64,000 bases of DNA from contig NZ_WHUF01000007.1 of the NCBI RefSeq assembly GCF_009380165.1, positions 288,850 through 352,849 of the forward strand, read 5' to 3'. The notes under the pieces were generated by a model. That model searched no databases, had not been told where the DNA came from, and saw nothing but the letters and a program-made list of their open reading frames with translations. Every line of letters starts with the position of its first letter. Position 1 is the first letter of the stretch. Positions 16,142 to 24,808 of the stretch are shown piece after piece. This DNA comes from Rugamonas rivuli. GTDB lineage: Bacteria; Pseudomonadota; Gammaproteobacteria; Burkholderiales; Burkholderiaceae_D. The translations under genes were made by a program, and so were the position numbers.

Positions 16142-17737
16142 ATGTTAGATGCAACTCTCAAAACCCAGTTGAAAGCCTACTTGGAAAAAGTGGTGCAACC
16201 GATTGAGATCGTCGCTTCTCTCGATGACAGCGCCAAGGCCCGCGAGATGGAAGAACTGCTCCAGGAAATCGTCCTGTTGAGCGACAAGATCACGCTGGTC
16301 AAGCGCACCGACGATGCCGAACGCAAACCGTCGTTCAGCATCAACCGCCCCGGCACCGATATCGGCGTGCGTTTCGCCGGCGTGCCGATGGGCCATGAAT
16401 TCACCTCGCTGGTGCTGGCGCTGCTGCAAGTGGGCGGCCACACCATCAAGTTCGACGAGGCCGTGATCGAGCAGATCCGCAACCTGGATGGCGATTACGA
16501 ATTCGAAACCTTTATCTCGCTGAGCTGCCACAACTGCCCGGAAGTGGTGCAGGCGCTGAACGCGATGTCGGTGATCAACCCGCGCATCAAAGTGACCACC
16601 ATCGATGGCGGCGTGTTCCCGCAAGAAGTCGAGGCGCGCCAGATCATGGCGGTGCCGATGATGTTCCTGAACGGCGAGCACTTCGGCCAGGGCCGCACCA
16701 ATGTCGAAGAGATTCTGTCCAAGCTGGACAAGAACGCCGGCGCCCGTCAGGCAGCCGAGCTGAGCAAGAAAGACGTGTTCGACGTGCTGATCGTCGGCGG
16801 CGGTCCTGCCGGCGCGGCAGCGGCCATCTACGCCGCCCGCAAGGGCATCAAGACCGGCGTGCTGGCCGAGCGTTTCGGCGGCCAGGTGCTGGACACCTTG
16901 GCGATCGAGAACTTCATCTCGGTCACGGCCACCGACGGCCCGAAATTCGCCGTGGCGCTGGAGCAGCACGTCAAGGAATACGAAGTCGACATCATGAACA
17001 CCCAGCGCGCCGCCAAGCTGGTGCCGGGCAAGCTGATCGAAGTGCAGACCGCCACCGGCGCGACCTTGAAAGCCAAGTCGGTGATCCTGGCGACCGGCGC
17101 CCGCTGGCGCGAGATCAACGTGCCGGGCGAGAAGGAATATCGCAACCACGGCGTGGCCTACTGCCCGCACTGCGACGGTCCGCTGTTCAAGGGCAAGCGC
17201 GTGGCGGTGATCGGCGGCGGCAACTCCGGCGTGGAAGCGGCGATCGACCTGGCCGGCCTGGTCAAGCACGTGACGCTGATCGAGTTCGGCGCCGAGCTGC
17301 GCGCCGACGCGGTGTTGCAGCGTAAGCTGCGCAGCCTGGCCAACGTGACCGTGATCGTCTCGGCGCAGACCACCGAGATCCACGGCGACGGCAAGATCGT
17401 CAACGGCCTGAGCTACAACGACCGCGTGTCGGGCGAGGCGAAGAAGGTTGAGCTGGAAGGCGTGTTCGTGCAGATCGGCCTGGTGCCGAACACCGAGTGG
17501 CTCAAGGGCACGGTGGCGCTGTCGCGTCATGGCGAGATCGAAGTCGATGCGCGTGGCCAGACCTCGATCCCCGGCGTGTTTGCGGCGGGCGACGTCACCA
17601 CGGTGCCGTTCAAGCAGATCATCATCGCCACCGGCGACGGCGCGAAGGCGGCACTGTCGGCCTTCGATCACCTGATCCGCTCGGACGATGAGGAAGTCGT
17701 TACCGAGTCCGCCGGCAAGCAGGCGATGACTGCGTAA
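16142..17737 (+). CDS. ahpF: Alkyl hydroperoxide reductase subunit F
   Basis: Flavoprotein disulfide reductase that passes NAD(P)H electrons to AhpC. The 531 residues show the N-terminal double thioredoxin-fold domain with redox pair C129/C132 (SCHNCPEV), a linker, then the thioredoxin-reductase-like part: FAD site VGGGPAGAAAAIYAARKG, second redox pair C341/C344 (CPHCDGP), NAD site IGGGNSGVEAAIDLAG and C-terminal FAD motif AAGDVTTVPFKQ. All key residues are in place. The start ATG 16142 has AAGGAAG upstream. It is co-transcribed with ahpC through the intercistronic hairpin and ends at a strong terminator. Confidence 0.97.
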   Translation: MLDATLKTQLKAYLEKVVQPIEIVASLDDSAKAREMEELLQEIVLLSDKITLVKRTDDAERKPSFSINRPGTDIGVRFAGVPMGHEFTSLVLALLQVGGHTIKFDEAVIEQIRNLDGDYEFETFISLSCHNCPEVVQALNAMSVINPRIKVTTIDGGVFPQEVEARQIMAVPMMFLNGEHFGQGRTNVEEILSKLDKNAGARQAAELSKKDVFDVLIVGGGPAGAAAAIYAARKGIKTGVLAERFGGQVLDTLAIENFISVTATDGPKFAVALEQHVKEYEVDIMNTQRAAKLVPGKLIEVQTATGATLKAKSVILATGARWREINVPGEKEYRNHGVAYCPHCDGPLFKGKRVAVIGGGNSGVEAAIDLAGLVKHVTLIEFGAELRADAVLQRKLRSLANVTVIVSAQTTEIHGDGKIVNGLSYNDRVSGEAKKVELEGVFVQIGLVPNTEWLKGTVALSRHGEIEVDARGQTSIPGVFAAGDVTTVPFKQIIIATGDGAKAALSAFDHLIRSDDEEVVTESAGKQAMTA

Positions 17738-17755
17738 GCGTTCGCAGCAAAGCAT

Positions 17756-17784
17756 AAGGGCCGCTACGACAGCGGCCCTTTTTT
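17756..17784 (+). terminator. Rho-independent terminator after ahpF
   Basis: Perfect 10-bp stem (AAGGGCCGCT / AGCGGCCCTT) with a 5-base loop and a T-run. It overlaps the last codon of the convergent AI-2E permease gene and may act in both directions. Confidence 0.9.
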
Positions 17785-18910
17785 ATGTGGCCAGGTCGGC
17801 GCTGGCCTGCCTGGTGCGCAGTTCCATGGCGTTGCGGTGGCGCGCGCGCAGGCGCGGGTCGGTGATCAGGCGGCCCAGCGTTTCGCCGATCACCATCACC
17901 ACGCCCAGCAGCGGCAGCACCAGCATCAGCCCCGCCACGCCGGCCACCGAGCCGCCGATGAAGATCATCAGCACCGTGATCAAGGGATGGATGTGCAGGC
18001 TGCGCCCCAGCGTCAGCGGCATGAAGACGAAGTCGTCCAGCAGCCGCACCGTGATGAACACGCCGATCGCCATGTAGGCCACGGATGGATCGGCCGGCGC
18101 GTCGGTCGAGGCCACCATCACCACCAGCACGCAGCCGACTATCGACCCCACGTACGGCACCCACGCCAGCATGGCCGCGATCAGGCCCAGCACCAGCGGC
18201 GACGACACGCCGATCGCCCACAGCCCGAAGGCCAGCACCGCCGTGTCGAGCACGGTCAGCTTGATCAGGCCCTGGAAGTAGCGGTGCGCGGTCTGGTCGA
18301 CTTCGTGCAGCAGGTACAGCGTGCGTTCGAAGAAAGCGTTCGGCACGGCGCGCGCCAAAAACTTCTTGAAGCGCAGGCCGTCGCGCAGGAAGAAGAAGGT
18401 CAGGAAGGGCGCCAGCAGCAGCGACGGCAGCCACGCCGCCACCGACACCAGGATGTCGGTCAGGTGCTTTTGCACGAAGGTGCCGGTGAAGGCGCTGACG
18501 CGGCTGTTGACCGTGCGCGCCAGCTTGATCTGCTTGAGGATGGGGAATTGCTGCTCCAGCGACAGCATCGTGTGGCGCACGAACTCCAGGCCGCCGCTGA
18601 GGTACTTGCCCAGCATGTCCTGCCACGAGTCGGACGGGCCGGCATCCCAGTAGATGAAGACCAGGCAAGCGGCCACCAGCAGCAACAGGAACACGCTGCC
18701 GACGATCAGCGTGGCGGCGTTGTGGCTCACGCCCATGCGGATCAGGCGCTGCATGGGCGGCTGCAGGATGTAGTACAGCACGATCCCCAGCAGGAAGGGA
18801 ATGGCCAGGAACAGCATCTGCTGCAGCAGGAACAAGAGCACGCAGGTGGCGGCGATGATACCGCTCCAGACCACCGGCCCGGCGCGCTGCTGGGTGGGCA
18901 GCAGGTTCAT
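17783..18910 (-). CDS. AI-2E family transporter (PerM-like)
   Basis: Inner-membrane protein of the AI-2E/UPF0118 family, 375 residues. It has an N-terminal pair of helices (WSGIIAATCVLLFLLQQM; IPFLLGIVLYYILQPPMQRL), a soluble middle segment (about 90-160) and a C-terminal block of five to six helices with PLLGVVMVIGETLGRLITD. The family includes proposed exporters of quorum-sensing autoinducer-2 and Na+/H+ antiporters; substrate here is unknown. The start overlaps the stop of the preceding cyclic-nucleotide-binding gene by four bases (ATGA), so they form a coupled operon. Confidence 0.85.
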   Translation of the reverse strand: MNLLPTQQRAGPVVWSGIIAATCVLLFLLQQMLFLAIPFLLGIVLYYILQPPMQRLIRMGVSHNAATLIVGSVFLLLLVAACLVFIYWDAGPSDSWQDMLGKYLSGGLEFVRHTMLSLEQQFPILKQIKLARTVNSRVSAFTGTFVQKHLTDILVSVAAWLPSLLLAPFLTFFFLRDGLRFKKFLARAVPNAFFERTLYLLHEVDQTAHRYFQGLIKLTVLDTAVLAFGLWAIGVSSPLVLGLIAAMLAWVPYVGSIVGCVLVVMVASTDAPADPSVAYMAIGVFITVRLLDDFVFMPLTLGRSLHIHPLITVLMIFIGGSVAGVAGLMLVLPLLGVVMVIGETLGRLITDPRLRARHRNAMELRTRQASADLAT

Positions 18911-19389
18911 AAGGCCTCGACTTGCGGCTTGCCGGTCATCCAGTCGCGCAAGCGGCTGCCGATGTGGCGGGCCAGGGCCAGCGAGATCTTGTAGCCGATC
19001 ACGGCGTCGGTCTCCATCAGGCCCATGAAGTCGGCGCGGAAGAAGACCGCCAGTTCGCAGTTGTCCAGCGCGCGCGTCTGCGCGTTGCGCGGCGTGTTGT
19101 CCAGCAGGGCCAGGTCGCCGAAGAAGGAACCGGCAGACAGTTCGGCCACCACCTCGCGCGTGGCGCCCAGCTTGCGGCTGATGATCACGCGGCCCGACAT
19201 CACCAGGTACAGCGCCTGGCCTTCCTCGCCCTCGTCGAAGATGATTTCATCGGCCAGGTAGCGGCGCTCGTGCATCAGGCCGTCGACGATCTTCAGTTCG
19301 AGCGGGGTCAGCGTGGCGAACAGCGCCGATTCCTTCAGGCGCAGCAGGCGCGGCGACAATGCGGGCGATTTGAGGAAACCAAAGATCAA
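18907..19389 (-). CDS. Cyclic nucleotide-binding domain protein
   Basis: A 160-residue stand-alone CNMP-binding (Crp/Fnr-type) domain without a DNA-binding helix-turn-helix. Visible features: FATLTPLELKIVDG, DEIIFDEGEEGQALYLVMSGRV, and the phosphate-binding-cassette region GSFFGDLALLDNTPRNAQTRA, ending with a helix through the C terminus. PBC residues E/R are partly replaced (DLALL...PRNA), so cAMP binding is plausible but not certain. It is first gene of a pair with the AI-2E permease (ATGA overlap), so it may gate or regulate that transporter; this is inference. Confidence 0.85.
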   Translation of the reverse strand: MIFGFLKSPALSPRLLRLKESALFATLTPLELKIVDGLMHERRYLADEIIFDEGEEGQALYLVMSGRVIISRKLGATREVVAELSAGSFFGDLALLDNTPRNAQTRALDNCELAVFFRADFMGLMETDAVIGYKISLALARHIGSRLRDWMTGKPQVEAL

Positions 19390-19453
19390 GGGAACTCCGT
19401 GCAGGACAAGGCAGGCCGGCCGGGCCGGCTCGGCTTATCGTTCCAATGATAAC

Positions 19454-20071
19454 TTAAAGTTGCACGGTACCGGCCAGCGGCAAGGCCGGGTCGAGATGGC
19501 TGGTGAGCAGGATGCACTGGCGCGCCAGCCGCTCCGGCGCCGACAGTTGCCGGCGCAGATAGGCCATGGCGTCGGCGTCGAGGCCGTTGAACGGTTCGTC
19601 GATCAGCAGCAGCCGCACCGGCAGCGCCAGCGCCAGCGCCAGCTGCATCTTCTTGTGCTGGCCCAGCGACAGCGTGGTGACGGGCTGGTCCAGCGTATGC
19701 AGCAGGTGGAAGGCTTCCAGCTCGGCGTTCAGTAGCGCCGGGTCGGTGTGGGGATACAGCGACAGGTGCAGGTCGAGGATTTCGCGCACGGTCAGCCACG
19801 GCAGTTGCGGCGTGTCGCCGCCGCAGTAGCAGCATTGCAGGCGGTAGGCCAGCGGCTGGGCGTGCAGGTCGACGCCGTCCAGCGCGATGCTGCCGCCGTG
19901 CGGCGTCAGCGCGCCGCCGGCCAGCTTCAGCAGCGTGGTCTTGCCGGCGCCGTTTTCGCCGCGCAGCCAGGTGATGCCTGCGCCCAGGTGCAGGTCGAAA
20001 CGGCGGAACAGCGGATGGCTGGCGAATTCAAAGGTCAGCTGGTCGATGCGCAGCACGGGGTTCAATTCCAT
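19454..20071 (-). CDS. ABC transporter ATP-binding protein
   Basis: A 205-residue ATPase subunit. Walker A GENGAGKTTLLKLAGG, signature LSLGQHKKMQLALAL (degenerate C motif LSLGQ), Walker B LLLIDEP, D-loop NGLDAD and switch His in LTSHLD are all present. The short length and LPWLTVREILDLHLSLY resemble CcmA-like exporters. I chose ATG 20071 (MELNPVLRID), which overlaps the 3' end of the membrane-protein gene by ten bases; the upstream extension lies inside that gene. Substrate unknown. Confidence 0.88.
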   Translation of the reverse strand: MELNPVLRIDQLTFEFASHPLFRRFDLHLGAGITWLRGENGAGKTTLLKLAGGALTPHGGSIALDGVDLHAQPLAYRLQCCYCGGDTPQLPWLTVREILDLHLSLYPHTDPALLNAELEAFHLLHTLDQPVTTLSLGQHKKMQLALALALPVRLLLIDEPFNGLDADAMAYLRRQLSAPERLARQCILLTSHLDPALPLAGTVQL

Positions 20072-21198
20072 AGTTCGCTTCCAATGGCAATCAGGATGAT
20101 GATGGAGCTGATGACCAGCCCCACGCGGCCGTTCACGCTCAGGCGGCGCAGCGAGATGACGGCGACCTGGGCGACGCCGGCAAAGCACAGCCAGACGGTG
20201 GCGACGGTGGTGCTGTAGCCGGCGCTGCTGGCGCGGCCCAGGTGGCCCAGCGTCAGCAAGGCGAACCAGGCCATCACGGCCAGGCCGGGCAGCAGCGCGG
20301 AGATGCGGGCAAAGCGGAACAGGTTTTCAATGGGGACCGGCCACGCCGCAGCGACGGGGCGCAGCAGGGCGATCTGCTCGGTCACGGCCTTGTCGCCGCG
20401 GTCGGTCAGCAGCATCAACAGCAGCGCGGCGTTGGCGGCCCACAGCGTCGGCGGCACTGCGGGCGGGCGCCACAGCCACACGGCGATGCTCAGCAGCGCG
20501 CCCAGCAGCAGCACGGTCTGCTGGATGCCGACCACGTTCTCGGCCCGCCAGAACGGCAGCCAGAACAGCTGGCGCCAGTGATGCAGCGCGGTCCAGGCGC
20601 GGCGCGGCAGGCTGGGCACGCGCGGCACATACGGCGCGGGAGGCGGACGGTGGGCGTTGAGTTTGGCGGCGGCCGGCATGCGGCAGCGTCGGGCCAGCAC
20701 CAGTGTCGAGACGATCCAGCCCAGCAGCAGCGAGCCGGCGGTCAGCAGCACGGCTTGCGGCGCGACCGGGCGCAGCCAGTCCGGCCACTGGTACAGCCAG
20801 ATCGCGGTGGATAGCGCGTAAGCCATGCTGAGCGGGACGATGATGATGGCGGCCACGGCGATGTTGGCGGTCCACTGCGCGCGCGCGGGTATCGGCAGAG
20901 GGCGGCACCACAGCAGCACCTGTTCCGGCAGCAGGCGCTTGCGCAGCAGCCAGACCGGTGCGCTGGCCACCAGCGCCTGGCCGGCGAACAGGCCCAGCGC
21001 CTGCGGCCACGGCCGCGTCGCCGCGAACAATCCCGGCAAGGCCAGGCAGGCGATCAGGCCCACCAGCACCTGGCCGAAGCCGAGCATGATGTATCCCAGC
21101 GAAGAAGCGAAACTGGCCACGAACTGCACCATCGCCTGGTGCGCCATGCGGACGCGGAAACGCAGATAGGGGGGCTGGAAAGGTGTCGGAATACGCAT
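20062..21198 (-). CDS. ABC-type membrane protein, probable permease
   Basis: A 378-residue polytopic membrane protein, translationally overlapped by the ATPase gene behind it, which suggests the transmembrane partner of that ABC pair. Several hydrophobic helices are visible (for example YIMLGFGQVLVGLIACLAL; IAVAAIIIVPLSMAYALS; VLLTAGSLLLGWIVSTLVL; and a last one VGLVISSIIILIAIGSELW). The middle segment AAKLNAHRPPPAP is a proline-rich loop. I do not recognise a named family; it could be a heme-exporter-like or bacteriocin-exporter-like permease. ATG 21198 is the only good start. Confidence 0.7.
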   Translation of the reverse strand: MRIPTPFQPPYLRFRVRMAHQAMVQFVASFASSLGYIMLGFGQVLVGLIACLALPGLFAATRPWPQALGLFAGQALVASAPVWLLRKRLLPEQVLLWCRPLPIPARAQWTANIAVAAIIIVPLSMAYALSTAIWLYQWPDWLRPVAPQAVLLTAGSLLLGWIVSTLVLARRCRMPAAAKLNAHRPPPAPYVPRVPSLPRRAWTALHHWRQLFWLPFWRAENVVGIQQTVLLLGALLSIAVWLWRPPAVPPTLWAANAALLLMLLTDRGDKAVTEQIALLRPVAAAWPVPIENLFRFARISALLPGLAVMAWFALLTLGHLGRASSAGYSTTVATVWLCFAGVAQVAVISLRRLSVNGRVGLVISSIIILIAIGSELWN

Positions 21199-21267
21199 GC
21201 CGGAAGGATAACATCCGGTGAATTAGGTCGGACTTAATTGGTTGTTAATGGGTGTATTATTGGTTGT

Positions 21268-22317
21268 ATGCTGCGCACCGATACTCTGCATATCACCCCT
21301 GAGATCCTGAATCTTATTGCCGGGATTGATGAATTCAAAGGCGCCTGGCGGGCGTTGGGCAGGCTTGCGCCGGATCGGCTGTCCGCGTTGCGCCGCGTCG
21401 CCACCATTGAAAGTATAGGCTCTTCCACCCGCATTGAAGGCGCCAGCCTGTCCGATCGCGAGGTGGCGCGTTTGCTTTCCAATCTCAAGGTTAGATCGTT
21501 TGCCACGCGCGACGAACAGGAAGTGGCGGGCTATGCGGAGTTGATGGAGGTGGTGTTCCACTCCTGGCCGGATATTCTCGTGACGGAGAACCATATCAAG
21601 CAACTGCACCAGATGTTGCTGCGTCATAGCGACAAGGACGAGCGGCATCGCGGCAAGTACAAGACCAGCGTCAACAGCGTGGTCGCTTTCGACGCCGACG
21701 GCCGGCAGCTAGGTGTGGTTTTCGAAACAGCATCGCCGTTTGATACGCCGCGCCTCATGACTGAGCTTGTGGATTGGAGCGTGCGCGAGCTGCGTGGCGG
21801 GCGGCTCCATCCCCTGCTGGTGATCGCCATTTTCACGGTCGTCTTCCTGGCGATTCATCCATTCCAGGATGGCAATGGCCGCTTGAGCCGCATTTTGACG
21901 ACCCTGCTATTGCTCCGCTCCGGTTATGCGTTCGTACCTTACAGCTCGCTGGAAAGCGTGATTGAAGCAAGCAAAGAGGCGTACTACCTGGCGCTCAGAC
22001 AAACACAGGCCACGATCCGCAGCAATGCGCCGGATTGGCAACCGTGGCTGCTGTTTTTTCTGCGCTCGCTGGCGGAGCAGATACGCCGGCTTGAGAAAAA
22101 GGTCGAGTTGGAACGCGTGGTGTTGGCGGCCTTGCCTGAACTGTCGCTGCAAATCGTGCAGTTTGCACGGGAACATGGGCGGGTGACGATGGCGGATATC
22201 TTGCGGGTTTCCGGCCGCAACCGAAATACCTTGAAGCCGCATTTTCGCAATCTGGTCGAACATGGCCAGTTGCGGCAGTTCGGCAGCGGGCGCGGCGTCT
22301 GGTACGAGCTGGGATAA
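21268..22317 (+). CDS. Fic family protein (AMPylase-type), class II
   Basis: Fic proteins transfer AMP or related groups to Ser/Thr/Tyr of target proteins. The catalytic motif HPFQDGNGRLSR (His about 197 counting from ATG 21268) is complete. An inhibitory helix motif STRIEG (about residues 52-57) lies N-terminal to the core, making this a class II self-inhibited Fic protein. The C-terminal 60 residues (TMADILRVSGRNRNTLKPHF) look like a winged-helix domain. I prefer ATG 21268 (MLRTDTLHITPEI) over the TTG at 21238. It stands alone with no antitoxin gene, ending close to the 3' end of a tRNA pair. Confidence 0.88.
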   Translation: MLRTDTLHITPEILNLIAGIDEFKGAWRALGRLAPDRLSALRRVATIESIGSSTRIEGASLSDREVARLLSNLKVRSFATRDEQEVAGYAELMEVVFHSWPDILVTENHIKQLHQMLLRHSDKDERHRGKYKTSVNSVVAFDADGRQLGVVFETASPFDTPRLMTELVDWSVRELRGGRLHPLLVIAIFTVVFLAIHPFQDGNGRLSRILTTLLLLRSGYAFVPYSSLESVIEASKEAYYLALRQTQATIRSNAPDWQPWLLFFLRSLAEQIRRLEKKVELERVVLAALPELSLQIVQFAREHGRVTMADILRVSGRNRNTLKPHFRNLVEHGQLRQFGSGRGVWYELG

Positions 22318-22336
22318 AAGCGGCGCAGAAATGATT

Positions 22337-22360
22337 AAGGGCCCGACGAATCGGGCCCTT
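22337..22360. terminator. Perfect 10-bp hairpin between fic and tRNA-Asp
   Basis: AAGGGCCCGA and TCGGGCCCTT pair perfectly around CGAA. It lies 20 bases after the fic stop and ten bases beyond the tRNA-Asp 3' end, so it can end the tRNA transcript (minus strand) and also fic. T-tails on both sides are short. Confidence 0.65.
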
Positions 22361-22369
22361 AAAGGAATT

Positions 22370-22446
22370 TGGCGGAGCGGACGGGACTCGAACCCGCGAC
22401 CCCCGGCGTGACAGGCCGGTATTCTAACCAACTGAACTACCGCTCC
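22370..22446 (-). tRNA. tRNA-Asp (GTC)
   Basis: Reads on the minus strand as a full cloverleaf: acceptor GGAGCGG/CCGCTCC, D arm with AGTTCAGTTGGTTAGAA, anticodon stem CCGGC/GCCGG with loop CTGTCAC (anticodon GTC), T arm with GGTTCGAGTC, discriminator G and encoded CCA. Very close to E. coli tRNA-Asp. It is the second gene of a Val-Asp pair. Confidence 0.97.
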
Positions 22447-22469
22447 AAATTTCGTTTTCTCTGTTTTCT

Positions 22470-22545
22470 TGGTGGGTGCTGAGAGGGTCGAACTCCCGAC
22501 CTACGCCTTGTAAGGGCGCCGCTCTACCAACTGAGCTAAGCACCC
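22470..22545 (-). tRNA. tRNA-Val (TAC)
   Basis: Minus-strand cloverleaf: acceptor GGGTGCT/AGCACCC, D arm TAGCTCAGTTGGTAGAGC, anticodon stem GCGCC/GGCGT with loop CTTACAA (anticodon TAC), T arm GGGAGTTCGACCCTC, discriminator A and encoded CCA. It is transcribed ahead of tRNA-Asp, 23 bases apart. Confidence 0.97.
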
Positions 22546-22600
22546 AGAAAACATATCAGCTTTGCTTCACTACTTTGTCACAACTGCTGAACGAGGCCGT

Positions 22601-22630
22601 ATTCTACAAGGTGGTTTATCCGTTCCGCAA
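22601..22630 (-). promoter_or_regulatory. Candidate sigma70 promoter of the tRNA-Val/Asp operon
   Basis: On the minus strand, TTGCGG (22630-22625), an 18-base spacer and TAGAAT (22606-22601), about 55 bases ahead of the tRNA-Val 5' end. It sits in the gap after the convergently placed S9 peptidase stop. Judged by sequence only. Confidence 0.5.
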
Positions 22631-22655
22631 GGGTTTTTGAAAATAATTTAGAAAA

Positions 22656-24758
22656 TTATTCGTTGATGCCCCATTGCGACAGCATCCAGGCCAGCTCAAA
22701 CGCCGTGCCGTCGATGGCGTCATAGCGCCCGGAAGCGCCGTAATGGCCGGACGTGAAGTCGGTCTTGAGCAGCAGCGGCCGGCTGTCGGTCTTGCGCGCG
22801 CGCAGCCGCGCCACGTACTTGGCGGCCGGCCAGTACTGCGCCTGGGTGTCCTTGAAGCCGGCCGTCACCAGCATCGCCGGATAGGCCTGGCGCTTGATGT
22901 TGTCATACGGCGAGTAGCTTTTCATGTATTCGAAGGCGGCCTTCTGCTTCGGGTCGCCCGACTCCAGGTATTCGTAGGTCACCATCGGCAGCGTCGGATC
23001 GGTGATCTCGTGCACCAGGTCGGCCTGCGGCACGCCCGCCAGCACCGCATGGAACATCTCGGGCCGCTCGTTGGCCACCACGCCCATCACCATGCCGCCG
23101 AAACTGCCGCCCTCGGCGATGAGCCGCTCCGGCCGCGTGTAGCCCTCGCGCACCAGGTGCTCGGCGCTGTCGATGAAATCGTTGAACACATTTTTCCGCT
23201 TCATCAGCTTGCCGTCGTCGTGCCATTGTTCGCCCAGGTCGTTGCCGCCGCGGATCTGCGCTTCGGCGTAGATGACGCCGCGTTCCATCAGGCTCAGCTG
23301 ACGCAGGCTGAAGTGGGCTTCGCTGGGGAAGCCCCAGCCGCCGTAGCCGTACAGCAGCAGCGGCGCGCTGCCGTCGAGCTTGACGTCCTTGCGGTAGGCC
23401 AGCCACACCGGCACCTTGACGCCGTCGCGCGCGGTGATCCAGATGCGGCGCGTGACAAAGCGCTCCAGGTCGACGCCGGCCAGCGGCTGGCGCTTGAGCA
23501 CCTTGCGCGCGCCGCTGACCATGTCGATTTCCAGCACCATCGGCGGCGCCACCGGCGACTGGTATTGCAGACGGTAGCTGCGGTCGTCGTAGCCGGCGTT
23601 GCCGGTCTGCTGGAGCAGGTAGACCTCGTCATCGAACTGCACGCTGCGCCATTGTCCGGTGGCGAAGTCGAGGATGCGCGGGCGGCTGAGCGCGCTGGCG
23701 CGTTCGCTGAGCAAGAGGAAATCGCGGAACACATCCATCGATTCGATCAGCGTGCCGGCCTCGGGGCGCATCACCTCGGTCCACTCCTGCGGCGCGGCCA
23801 GCGGTGCGCTGACCACGCGGAAGTTGGGCGCGTCCTTGTTGGTGCGCAGGTAGAGCCGGTCGCCGCGCGTGTCGGCGTCGTAGCGGTGGCCGGTGGTGCG
23901 CGGCATCAGCAGGCGCAGCGCGCCGGCCGGCTGGTCGCGCGGCAGCAGCCAGGTATCGCTGGTGTCGGAGCTGAGGGCCATCAGCTGGAGAAAGCGGCCG
24001 TCGTGCGTGCGGCCGACGCCGAGCAGGAAATTGCCGTCGCGCTCGCGGTACACTTCCACCGGCTTGCCGCCCGCCGTCGACACGCGCAGCAGGCGGTCGG
24101 GGCGCAGCGTGGACGGATGGGCTTGCGTCAGCAGGATGGTGCGGTTGTCGGCGGCCCATTCCATCGATGTCACGCGCGCTACGCTGAGGGGCAGCTCGCG
24201 GCCGCTGCGCAAGTCCTTGATGTGCAGCTGGAACTGGTGATTGCCGCTGGTGTCGGCGCGATAGGCCAGCAGCTGGCCGTCGGGGCTGGGCATCATGCCT
24301 TCCAGCGCGAAGAATTTCTTGCCTTGCGCCAAGCGGTTCTGGTCCAGCAGGATATCTTCCGGCGCGCTGTCGTCGTAGCTGCCGTCGGCTGCCGCGCGGC
24401 GGCGGCAGTTGAGCGCGTATTGCTGGCCGGCGACGATGCGCGCGTAGTAGTAGAAATCGCCCTGGCGCCACGGCACCGTCAGGTCGCTGGCCGTGGTGCG
24501 GGCGGTGAGTTCGGCCGCCAGGCTTTTCGCCAGCGGCGCGATGGCGGCGGTGGCGGCCTCGGTGTAGGCGTTCTCCGCCTTCAGGTAGCTGAGCACCGCA
24601 GGATCGTTGCGGTTTTGCAGCCAGTGGTATTCGTCGGCCAGCGCTTGTCCGTGATAGCGATCGCTCCACGGCTTCTGCGCCGCGACCGGTGGCACGGCGG
24701 GGTTGGCCAGCGCCAGAACGGCGGGCAGGGCAAGCAAAGCGGGCAGGATGCGTATCAT
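22656..24758 (-). CDS. Prolyl oligopeptidase family (S9) serine peptidase, oligopeptidase B-like
   Basis: A 700-residue peptidase with a beta-propeller N-terminal half and an alpha/beta hydrolase C-terminal domain. The N terminus (MIRILPALLALPAVLALA) is a signal peptide, so it acts in the periplasm. The start of the mature protein (WSDRYHGQALADEYHWLQNR) is the S9A/B entry motif. Nucleophile Ser552 lies in GGSFGGMVMG; catalytic His is in TSGHYGASGRYDA and the Asp probably in GFKDTQAQYW. PLLLYGYGGWGFP and YAEAQIRGGNDLGEQWH are classic family motifs. Substrate specificity cannot be read; oligopeptidase B cleaves after basic residues. Divergent from the MFS gene with about 50 bases between starts. 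Confidence 0.9.
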   Translation of the reverse strand: MIRILPALLALPAVLALANPAVPPVAAQKPWSDRYHGQALADEYHWLQNRNDPAVLSYLKAENAYTEAATAAIAPLAKSLAAELTARTTASDLTVPWRQGDFYYYARIVAGQQYALNCRRRAAADGSYDDSAPEDILLDQNRLAQGKKFFALEGMMPSPDGQLLAYRADTSGNHQFQLHIKDLRSGRELPLSVARVTSMEWAADNRTILLTQAHPSTLRPDRLLRVSTAGGKPVEVYRERDGNFLLGVGRTHDGRFLQLMALSSDTSDTWLLPRDQPAGALRLLMPRTTGHRYDADTRGDRLYLRTNKDAPNFRVVSAPLAAPQEWTEVMRPEAGTLIESMDVFRDFLLLSERASALSRPRILDFATGQWRSVQFDDEVYLLQQTGNAGYDDRSYRLQYQSPVAPPMVLEIDMVSGARKVLKRQPLAGVDLERFVTRRIWITARDGVKVPVWLAYRKDVKLDGSAPLLLYGYGGWGFPSEAHFSLRQLSLMERGVIYAEAQIRGGNDLGEQWHDDGKLMKRKNVFNDFIDSAEHLVREGYTRPERLIAEGGSFGGMVMGVVANERPEMFHAVLAGVPQADLVHEITDPTLPMVTYEYLESGDPKQKAAFEYMKSYSPYDNIKRQAYPAMLVTAGFKDTQAQYWPAAKYVARLRARKTDSRPLLLKTDFTSGHYGASGRYDAIDGTAFELAWMLSQWGINE

Positions 24759-24808
24759 GGGTAATCCGGGCTGATTGTCAGCCGCAAATTGTATTGCAAA
24801 TTAAGCAA

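Noticed and set aside
22370..22545. Att-site of an integrated element at the tRNA pair
   Set aside because: No integrase gene and no second copy of the tRNA 3' end seen in the window.
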